A stretch of DNA of 5,304 bases, taken from NCBI GenBank assembly GCA_007134725.1, contig SLKF01000264.1, forward strand, positions 1-5,304. The letters are read 5' to 3'. Origin of the DNA: Clostridiales bacterium. Lineage in GTDB: Bacteria > Bacillota > Clostridia > Peptostreptococcales > T1SED10-28. A program made the translations under genes and the position numbers. Under the pieces are notes generated by a model that saw only the letters and a program-made list of their open reading frames with translations, did no database searches and was not told the origin of the DNA. Below, one piece after another: positions 1 to 4,577 of this stretch. Positions within the stretch are counted from its first letter, which is position 1; the number at the start of each line of letters is the position of its first letter.

Positions 1-204
1 AAAGATGTTCACAAGATTCAAATTGAACTGATCGAAGGACACGATGACACGGGACCCTACGGAGCAAAATCCATTGGGGAGGTAGTCATTAACACCGTGC
101 CACCGGCTATTATGGAAGCCATCTATCAGGCCGTGGGGGTAAGAATTCGCACTCTGCCCGCCACTCCGGAGAAAGTATGGAAGGCCATGAATAGGAAAGC
201 ATAA
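1..204 (+). CDS. Xanthine dehydrogenase/aldehyde oxidase-family molybdopterin-binding subunit, C-terminal fragment
   Basis: This is the 3' end of a gene entering from the left edge: 67 codons in frame 1 ending in TAA, with the start outside the window. The peptide contains GPYGAKSIGE (fragment residues 18-27), which matches the GxKGxGE motif of the molybdopterin (large) subunit of xanthine dehydrogenases and aldehyde oxidoreductases. In characterised members the final Glu of that motif (here residue 27) is the catalytic base next to the molybdenum centre. The rest, with NTVPPAIMEAIYQAVGVRIR and then LPATPEKVW, is the usual end of this subunit, where a terminal helix is followed by the 'LP.TPEKV' tail, so the C-terminus is complete. 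The enzyme would hydroxylate a purine, other N-heterocycle or aldehyde in the cytoplasm, using molybdopterin, Fe-S clusters and often FAD on partner subunits. The substrate, and whether it is one of the selenium-dependent hydroxylases common in clostridia, cannot be told from this tail. A strong terminator follows 24 bp later, so it is the last gene of its operon. Confidence 0.88.
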   Translation, partial: KDVHKIQIELIEGHDDTGPYGAKSIGEVVINTVPPAIMEAIYQAVGVRIRTLPATPEKVWKAMNRKA

Positions 205-228
205 ATTTCTTTCATCAAAATAGATGGA

Positions 229-261
229 CGTTGGATTTCTCCGGAAATCCAGCGTTTTTTT
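229..261 (+). terminator. Intrinsic terminator after the molybdenum hydroxylase gene
   Basis: A perfect 11-bp stem (229-239 paired with 244-254, one G-U pair) closes on the tetraloop TCCG between C239 and G244. This is a cUNCGg loop, an exceptionally stable class. Seven T residues follow directly at 255-261. It is a textbook Rho-independent terminator that separates the molybdenum hydroxylase operon from the genes downstream. Confidence 0.93.
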
Positions 262-318
262 GTGTTTGTCTTTTTACTAAATAGACAGCTGACTAGCCTT
301 TGGGTTCAGATGGCCTAT

Positions 319-349
319 TTGATAAATTAATAACAAATTGGTATCTAAT
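319..349 (+). promoter_or_regulatory. Possible sigma-A promoter of the dehydratase-family/activator operon
   Basis: TTGATA at 319-324 (5 of 6 to the -35 consensus) and TCTAAT at 344-349 (5 of 6 to the -10 consensus) lie 19 bp apart, which is longer than the preferred 17. A promoter is expected here because the previous operon ends in a strong terminator at 229-261. The spacing makes this only a candidate. TATACT at 386-391 is another possible -10, but it lacks a good -35. Confidence 0.3.
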
Positions 350-363
350 TGAAAATTTCAATT
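347..363. repeat. Perfect 17-bp palindrome upstream of the dehydratase-family operon; candidate operator
   Basis: AATTGAAA (347-354) and TTTCAATT (356-363) are perfect 8-bp inverted arms around A355. The site overlaps the candidate -10 and lies 70 bp before the start codon at 433, where an operator could sit. It resembles an FNR/CRP-type TTGA...TCAA site, but the gap is 5 bases, not 6, so no regulator is assigned. The region is A/T-rich, which raises the chance of coincidence. Confidence 0.4.
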
Positions 364-419
364 TTAATTATTCCTACAAAACTTTTATACTTAAGAAGGA
401 ATGAATTCAATATAATAAT

Positions 420-426
420 AGGAGTG
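420..426 (+). promoter_or_regulatory. Ribosome binding site AGGAGTG that fixes the start at 433
   Basis: AGGAG at 420-424 lies 8 bases before the ATG at 433. This favours 433 over the in-frame TTG at 349, which has no ribosome binding site and would add 28 poorly ordered residues. Confidence 0.85.
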
Positions 427-432
427 AAGCTG

Positions 433-1581
433 ATGAGACCGGAAATGATGAAACAGGTGGAAGAACTGCGAGGAGTCAACGCGGTTAAAGTTAAGGAAGC
501 GAAAGAAAAGGGGCAAAAGGTAGTGGGAACCTACTGCATTTTTTCTCCCCATGAGATTGCTATGGCCGCAGGAGCCATCCCGGTGACCCTTTGTGGAACC
601 AAGGAAGAGCCTATTGCAGTAGCGGAAGAAAAGTTGCCGAGAAATCTTTGCCCACTGATTAAATCCAGCTATGGATTTGCAGTGACCGACACCTGTCCCT
701 ACTTCTATTTTTCTGATGTCCTTCTTGCAGAGACTACCTGTGACGGAAAGAAGAAAATGTATGAGTTAATGGGAGAGATCAAACCCATGCATGTGATGAA
801 TCTTCCCCAACAGAGCGAAGGAAAAGAAAACCTGGAATACTGGAAGAATGAAATGATGAAATTTAAAGGATTTTTAGAAGATTCTTTTGAGACGAAAATT
901 ACGGAAGATAAGTTAAAAGCGGCGATCAAACTGGGGAATCGTGAGCGAAAAGTCATGAAGGACCTTCATGAGTTAAATCGGGTAAAACCGGCCCCCCTAT
1001 CGGGAAAGGATATGATGATGGCCCAATGGTTAAAAGGCTTTAATGTAGATAAGGAAGCAGGAATTAGCATCATTGAAGATTTGATTGATGAAACCCAGGG
1101 CATGGTTGATCGGGGAGAGTCTCCCTTTACAAAGGATACGCCTAGAATTTTACTTACCGGGGTACCCATTGGAGCGGGATCTGAAAAGGTACTGGATATT
1201 TTAGAAGAAAGCGGGGCAAGTGTAGTAGCCCTGGAGAACTGTACCGGATACAAAGGTCTGGACCGCATGATTGATGAAGACCAAGAGCCCATTACCGCCA
1301 TTGCAGAAAAATATTTATCCACACCCTGTTCCTGCATGACGCCAAACAACGGAAGGATTGACTTGTTACAGCGTTTAGCCAAGGATTATCAGGTGGATGG
1401 TGTGGTGGATTTAACCTGGCAGGCCTGTCATACCTACAACATTGAATCCTACAATGTAGGGAAATTTGTGAAAGAAGAATTGAATCTTCCCTTTACCCAA
1501 ATTGAAACCGATTACTCGGATTCCGATCGGGGACAAATCAAAGTGCGGGTGGAAGCCTTCTTGGAGCAAATACAAGGATGA
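433..1581 (+). CDS. Single-subunit 2-hydroxyacyl-CoA dehydratase-family Fe-S protein (YjiM / double-cubane cluster protein type)
   Basis: The protein has 382 residues from the ATG at 433, close to the length I recall for E. coli YjiM. It is a cytoplasmic HgdB/FldC-superfamily protein: two Rossmann-like halves hold an Fe-S cluster that an ATPase partner reduces. Family landmarks are GTYCIFSPHEIAMAAGAIPV (32-51), CP at 73-74, DTCPYF (86-91), TTCDGKKKMYEL (101-112), ILLTGVPIG (239-247), ENCTGYK (268-274), PCSCM (298-302) and WQACHTYNIE (329-338). The nine cysteines are 35, 54, 73, 88, 103, 270, 299, 301 and 332, nearly all within these motifs. Classical dehydratases need two homologous subunits. 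Here one subunit is followed only by the activator, as in YjiM/YjiL and in the Carboxydothermus hydrogenoformans double-cubane cluster protein, a homodimer with an [Fe8S9] cluster that reduces small molecules such as acetylene. I infer this second type. The cysteine count allows six ligands, but the cluster form and substrate are not proven. Without the partner type in mind, a pipeline would call it '2-hydroxyacyl-CoA dehydratase'. Confidence 0.88.
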   Translation: MRPEMMKQVEELRGVNAVKVKEAKEKGQKVVGTYCIFSPHEIAMAAGAIPVTLCGTKEEPIAVAEEKLPRNLCPLIKSSYGFAVTDTCPYFYFSDVLLAETTCDGKKKMYELMGEIKPMHVMNLPQQSEGKENLEYWKNEMMKFKGFLEDSFETKITEDKLKAAIKLGNRERKVMKDLHELNRVKPAPLSGKDMMMAQWLKGFNVDKEAGISIIEDLIDETQGMVDRGESPFTKDTPRILLTGVPIGAGSEKVLDILEESGASVVALENCTGYKGLDRMIDEDQEPITAIAEKYLSTPCSCMTPNNGRIDLLQRLAKDYQVDGVVDLTWQACHTYNIESYNVGKFVKEELNLPFTQIETDYSDSDRGQIKVRVEAFLEQIQG

Positions 1582-1627
1582 TAAAAAAGCATCTGAGAGA
1601 AGAACAGAATTGAGGAAATCAGAAATT

Positions 1628-1632
1628 AAGGA
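1628..1632 (+). promoter_or_regulatory. Ribosome binding site AAGGA of the activator gene
   Basis: AAGGA lies 9 bases before the ATG at 1642. The GGGAG at 1636-1640 is too close to the start codon (1 base) to serve. No terminator or promoter is visible in the 60-bp gap at 1582-1641, so the two genes are probably cotranscribed. Confidence 0.7.
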
Positions 1633-1641
1633 TGTGGGAGA

Positions 1642-2412
1642 ATGCTCACGATAGGAATTGACATTGGGTCCGTGGCCACGAAGGCGGTCATGATGGAAAA
1701 TGGAAAGAAAATAATCACAAAGCATATTACACCCACGGGATGGAGTCCAAAGGAAAGTGGGGAGAGAGTGTACCGGGAAGTATTAGAAAAAAACGGGTTA
1801 GAGAAATCCCGGGTAAATAAGGTCATTGGCACCGGCTATGGGCGAATTGCCTTGGATTTTGCGGATAAAATCGTCACGGAGATTACTTGTCATGGAAAAG
1901 GAGCACACTTTTTGCATCCCAATACGGAAACCATCATCGACATCGGAGGCCAGGACAGTAAGGTTATTCGCATCAATAAGGAAGGGCAAGTACTGGATTT
2001 TTTGATGAATGATAAATGCGCTGCGGGGACGGGGAAGTTTTTAGAAGTGATGTCGAATGCCTTAGAAGTCGATATCTCTCAGCTTTCCGCTCTTGCTGAT
2101 CGAAAAAACGGAAGAAAAATCAATAGTATGTGTACCGTATTTGCTGAATCGGAAGTGATCAGTCTTATGGCAGAGGGTGCCGGCAAAGGAGAAATCGCCC
2201 GGGGACTGTTGGAATCCACGGCAAATAAAGTTATGGTTCTTGGAGGACGAATCGGGTTAGTAGGAGAAGTCTTTTTCTCCGGAGGGGTGTCAAAAATTCC
2301 TTTACTAAGAGCCATCATGGATGAAAAAATGAATAATCCATTGATTCACTCCCAGGATTCCCAATATATTGGTGCCATCGGTGCGGCAATCGTTGGTGCT
2401 AAGAAGCGATAG
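1642..2412 (+). CDS. ATP-dependent activator/reductase (BcrA/BadF/HgdC/YjiL family, ASKHA fold) of the preceding Fe-S protein
   Basis: The protein has 256 residues, the usual length for a homodimeric activator of the HgdC type. Its ASKHA ATPase motifs appear in order: phosphate-1 loop GIDIGSVATKA (5-15), VIGTGYGR (61-68), phosphate-2 loop IDIGGQDSKVI (99-109), and adenosine-binding FFSGGVSKIPLLRA (211-224). The C-terminal DSQYIGAIGAAI follows at 239-250. The two cysteines that ligate the [4Fe-4S] cluster at the dimer interface are present: Cys126 in NDKCAAGTGKF and Cys164 in SMCTVFAESEV. A third cysteine, Cys83, sits in the conserved EITCHGKGA segment. In this family a ferredoxin or flavodoxin reduces the cluster, and ATP hydrolysis drives one electron at very low potential into the dehydratase or double-cubane protein. 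Lying 60 bp after a YjiM-type gene, it is best read as that protein's dedicated reductase. A long hairpin with a T run follows at 2467-2548, closing the unit. Confidence 0.94.
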   Translation: MLTIGIDIGSVATKAVMMENGKKIITKHITPTGWSPKESGERVYREVLEKNGLEKSRVNKVIGTGYGRIALDFADKIVTEITCHGKGAHFLHPNTETIIDIGGQDSKVIRINKEGQVLDFLMNDKCAAGTGKFLEVMSNALEVDISQLSALADRKNGRKINSMCTVFAESEVISLMAEGAGKGEIARGLLESTANKVMVLGGRIGLVGEVFFSGGVSKIPLLRAIMDEKMNNPLIHSQDSQYIGAIGAAIVGAKKR

Positions 2413-2466
2413 GGAATTTACAAAGAATTTCTCAAAATACTCATTGATTATCAAGATCTAAGATTC

Positions 2467-2548
2467 AAAAGTCACTTGAATAGAAGGGCCTCACAAAATT
2501 GGATTTCCATTCTAAGACGGTGAGGCTTATTCCATGAGTGGCTTTTTT
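2467..2548 (+). terminator. Long imperfect hairpin with T run; probable terminator of the activator operon
   Basis: Nested pairing is visible. Positions 2467-2477 pair with 2536-2546 (two G-U pairs). Positions 2478-2482 pair with 2528-2532 after a 3-base bulge on the right arm. The GCCTCAC at 2488-2494 pairs with GTGAGGC at 2520-2526, leaving a 25-base apical loop. A run of six T follows at 2543-2548, partly used in the stem base. It lies 55 bp after the activator stop codon, as a terminator would. It is much larger than the terminator at 229-261, so a processed RNA or a small inverted-repeat element is also possible. Confidence 0.55.
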
Positions 2549-2577
2549 GAGTTAAGGTCGTTTTCGATAGGAGTCCC

Positions 2578-2586
2578 TGTGTATAT
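2578..2586 (-). promoter_or_regulatory. Near-consensus DnaA-type box (one mismatch)
   Basis: Read on the minus strand this is ATATACACA, one mismatch from TTATNCACA. It has the same orientation as the exact box that begins 19 bp further right. Its meaning depends on that neighbour. Confidence 0.3.
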
Positions 2587-2596
2587 GTGTAAGGAA

Positions 2597-2605
2597 TGTG
2601 CATAA
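2597..2605 (-). promoter_or_regulatory. DnaA-type box TTATGCACA
   Basis: Read on the minus strand it matches TTATNCACA exactly. It faces a second exact box at 2638-2646 across 32 bp. No DnaA function has been shown. A dyad operator for another regulator is the alternative, since the two boxes are inverted copies with one mismatch. Confidence 0.5.
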
Positions 2606-2637
2606 GAAGTGGGATTTTTCTGATGGAAACAACATAA

Positions 2638-2646
2638 TTATCCACA
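2638..2646 (+). promoter_or_regulatory. Consensus DnaA box TTATCCACA
   Basis: This is the full 9-base consensus DnaA box on the plus strand, 78 bp before the glycosyltransferase start and directly abutting the A/T-rich hairpin at 2647-2677. It could bind DnaA at a DnaA-controlled promoter or a titration site. No replication gene is in the window, so an origin is not supported. Confidence 0.5.
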
Positions 2647-2677
2647 GGAAAGAAAAAATTGCTTTTTTTTCCTTTCC
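2647..2677. repeat. A/T-rich 12-bp hairpin next to the DnaA box
   Basis: GGAAAG (2647-2652) pairs with CTTTCC (2672-2677). After one bulged C at 2671, six A (2653-2658) pair with T (2665-2670), leaving a 6-base loop at 2659-2664. No T run follows on the plus strand, so it is not a standard terminator. It may be an easily melted segment, a leader structure, or just a purine/pyrimidine tract. Confidence 0.5.
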
Positions 2678-2688
2678 AGGGGTATAAG
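2659..2688 (+). promoter_or_regulatory. Weak promoter candidate for the glycosyltransferase pair
   Basis: TTGCTT at 2659-2664 and TATAAG at 2683-2688 are 18 bp apart. The -10 is a 5-of-6 match; the -35 is poor. Transcription would start around 2695, giving a leader of about 30 bases before the ATG at 2724. A promoter is expected somewhere in this spacer because of the upstream hairpin terminator. Confidence 0.25.
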
Positions 2689-2708
2689 TAAAAAAATCAA
2701 CCATGGGA

Positions 2709-2716
2709 AGGAAGGG
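2709..2716 (+). promoter_or_regulatory. Ribosome binding site AGGAAGGG that fixes the start at 2724
   Basis: AGGAAGGG ends 7 bases before the ATG at 2724. The in-frame ATG at 2703 has no purine-rich site upstream and would place this ribosome binding site inside the coding region, so 2724 is preferred. Confidence 0.8.
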
Positions 2717-2723
2717 TTATAAA

Positions 2724-4577
2724 ATGAATACCCAGGAATTTTTGACGCAAATATCAGCGACGCCTAAGGAAAAGGAAATATTAGAAATCATGTCTTCCTC
2801 CAGTCCCTTAAAAAAACTGGAAGGACTGTATGATAATCCTTTGGACTTACTGCGCTCTACATATCTGGAAAATCCATACCTTCGAAATCTTCTTCTACAG
2901 GACTTTTCTAAGGACCATTTTTCCTTCCGAGCCTATCTAAAAGCAATAAAGGGACTCGATCCAAAGGATCCGAAAGCATTATCCATACTATCCTTTATGA
3001 TGGCCTTATCCATTGAAGTCGAGGAACCTTTGTTGAAAAGAAGTGTTTTGTACCCATTCCGTAACGATTTCGTCGAAAATACCGAAGAGAGTTTTGGACT
3101 CTACTGCTATCTGCTTTATTTTTCTTTTCCCTTTGAGGACTATCCGGTTTTGAAATCTTACGATAGTTATACTAAGCAGATCCTGGAGGCTTCACCCTTA
3201 GAACACTTTCCGGAGCAGTTCTCCTTGATGCAGTTTTTATTTCAAGGAAACCCCTTGCAAATCGGAAAAGGAAACAGCGGTGGACTCACTACCTTTTTAT
3301 TGCAGCTGGGAAAGGCCTTAACCCATTCCATGGAAATCAGTCAGGTATTTACTCTGTCCTTAAAAGATATTTCCAGAGAAGAAAGTTCCTATCAGTTGCT
3401 ACAAACCCTGGAGCCCAACCATTTTTCCATATCCATTCCCTTTCATCTGGGAGATGACCCGAATTTTATCAACAACCACAGTTTTTTAAAAGCCATGGTA
3501 TCCCTGGTCTTAGAAAAACTGCAGCTTAATCCAAACATCTACCATGTTCGGTACTTAAATGATGCATCCCTGGCCATGGCTAAGCTGGGTAGGGAAAAGA
3601 AGCGTTCCGTGGTACTGACCCTTACCCCGGATCCTCATCGATCCATGGCCCGGGAAGATAACCTAAGAGTCATTGGTCATCAGTATCAAGAGGGAATCGA
3701 AAAAATGCATAAAATCGAAGTGGGGAAAAAACTTCTGCAAAGGGCCCAGGGCATTATCGGCATCGGTGGAGAGAGCGCTAAAGAAAGGCTGCTGCATTAC
3801 TATCCGGAGTTAAGCTTGCTGCCTCGCAACAAACCCTTTCAAATGATCAGCGAAGGCATTGATATACATTTACCCACTAACCAGAGGATCGATATTCAAA
3901 AGGTCCTCACCTCTTCAAATCATCGGGAGGCAATTGATGCAAACAACCTGTCAAAACCCTATATCTTAAATGTAGGAAGGCTGCATCCCTTAAAAGGTCA
4001 GCAAAGGCTCTTACAAGCCTTTCACCGTTCCGGAGCCTACAAGAAATACAATTTAGTGATTATCGGAGGCAATTTTGAGAGTCCCAATGAAGCCGAATCA
4101 AGTTTTTTAACCTTTGAAAGAGAATATCTGGATGCCCATGGGGAACTTAAGGGAAATTACTTGCATATCCCGGGGATTCCTAATACCACGGTTCGTTTAA
4201 TCGAACGAAAAATCAATGAAATGGAAAATCCTCGATTTCCAAATATCTATTTTTGCTCCAGTGACAAAGAGGAATTCGGCATTGCCATTCTTGAAGCCAT
4301 GGTGGAAGGGTTAATCGCCGTGGGTCCTAAAGCCGGCGGGGTATCCACCTATATACAAGATGGAGAAAATGGGTTCTTGGGAGAGACTGAAAATGTCCAG
4401 GGCATTGAAAAAAGCCTTCAGGAAGTCATGGATTATTTTGAGAGGAATCCTAAAAAAATTCCGAAAATGAAAGAGAAGAGTCAAAAAACCATCGAAGAAA
4501 GTTATTCTATGGAGGCCATATCTTCAAAATTTGCAGCATTCTATCGGGAGGTTTTATATTATGCAGCACCCTGGTAA
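2724..4577 (+). CDS. GT-B glycosyltransferase, GT4 family (sucrose-synthase/SPS-like), with helical N-terminal extension
   Basis: The protein has 617 residues, is cytoplasmic, and has no signal peptide or clear membrane segment. Residues 1 to about 175 are a leucine-rich, probably helical region that I do not recognise. The first Rossmann half begins near GKGNSGGLTTFLLQLGKAL (181-199), the glycine-rich sugar-nucleotide loop with following helix typical of GT4. Further markers are HVRYLNDASLAMAKL (274-288), VVLTLTPDPH (296-305) and SEGIDI (376-381). The second half carries NVGRLHPLKG (416-425), whose Arg419 and Lys424 fit the donor-phosphate-binding pair. It ends with the E-x7-E signature from Glu516 to Glu524 and the 'GGVSTYIQDGENGFL' segment (538-552). 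Family members transfer a sugar from UDP- or GDP-sugar with retention. This layout recalls sucrose synthase, sucrose-phosphate synthase and mannosylfructose-phosphate synthase, but donor and acceptor cannot be assigned. Typical GT4 enzymes are about 350-450 residues, so the N-terminal extension is the oddity. The next glycosyltransferase overlaps its end by 17 bp. Confidence 0.86.
   Translation: MNTQEFLTQISATPKEKEILEIMSSSSPLKKLEGLYDNPLDLLRSTYLENPYLRNLLLQDFSKDHFSFRAYLKAIKGLDPKDPKALSILSFMMALSIEVEEPLLKRSVLYPFRNDFVENTEESFGLYCYLLYFSFPFEDYPVLKSYDSYTKQILEASPLEHFPEQFSLMQFLFQGNPLQIGKGNSGGLTTFLLQLGKALTHSMEISQVFTLSLKDISREESSYQLLQTLEPNHFSISIPFHLGDDPNFINNHSFLKAMVSLVLEKLQLNPNIYHVRYLNDASLAMAKLGREKKRSVVLTLTPDPHRSMAREDNLRVIGHQYQEGIEKMHKIEVGKKLLQRAQGIIGIGGESAKERLLHYYPELSLLPRNKPFQMISEGIDIHLPTNQRIDIQKVLTSSNHREAIDANNLSKPYILNVGRLHPLKGQQRLLQAFHRSGAYKKYNLVIIGGNFESPNEAESSFLTFEREYLDAHGELKGNYLHIPGIPNTTVRLIERKINEMENPRFPNIYFCSSDKEEFGIAILEAMVEGLIAVGPKAGGVSTYIQDGENGFLGETENVQGIEKSLQEVMDYFERNPKKIPKMKEKSQKTIEESYSMEAISSKFAAFYREVLYYAAPW
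4546..4551 (+). promoter_or_regulatory. Ribosome binding site GGGAGG inside the upstream gene
   Basis: GGGAGG lies 9 bases before the ATG at 4561 and within the last codons of the GT4 gene. It supports a start that overlaps the upstream gene, and hence translational coupling. Confidence 0.75.

Larger units (their letters stand above)
2413..2723. other. Gene-free 311-bp spacer with regulatory structure
   Basis: No supported gene lies here. From left to right it holds an 80-bp imperfect hairpin ending in a T run, one near and two exact DnaA-type boxes, an A/T-rich hairpin, and a weak promoter candidate before the glycosyltransferase start. The first roughly 50 bases after the activator stop contain nothing I can name. 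Confidence 0.7.

Noticed and set aside
349..361. FNR/CRP-type binding site
   Set aside because: The half-sites TTGA and TCAA are separated by 5 bases instead of 6, so the spacing rule of that family is broken.
411..416. Perfect TATAAT as a -10 element
   Set aside because: It has no acceptable -35 at 16-18 bp, and transcription would begin inside or after the ribosome binding site at 420-426.
349..432. Upstream TTG start giving 28 extra residues on the dehydratase-family protein
   Set aside because: There is no ribosome binding site at 349. The added residues come from A/T-rich leader with a promoter candidate and palindrome, while AGGAG at 420-424 fits the ATG at 433.
705..2318. Several open frames of 60-140 codons on the minus strand
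   Set aside because: They lie wholly or largely antisense to the two well-recognised genes, have serine/proline/phenylalanine-rich sequences typical of reversed coding DNA, and lack convincing ribosome binding sites.
2534..2605. Small 23-codon frame ending in a CxxC peptide
   Set aside because: It has no ribosome binding site and starts inside the hairpin terminator, with an end that overlaps a DnaA-type box. There is nothing to support translation.
2703..2723. Upstream ATG for the GT4 protein (seven extra residues)
   Set aside because: It has no purine-rich site before it, and the good AGGAAGGG site lies between it and the ATG at 2724.
2413..2723. Chromosomal or plasmid replication origin
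   Set aside because: Only two exact DnaA boxes are present, with no DnaA-trio or iteron repeats and no dnaA, dnaN or rep gene in view. The boxes are reported, but an origin is not supported.
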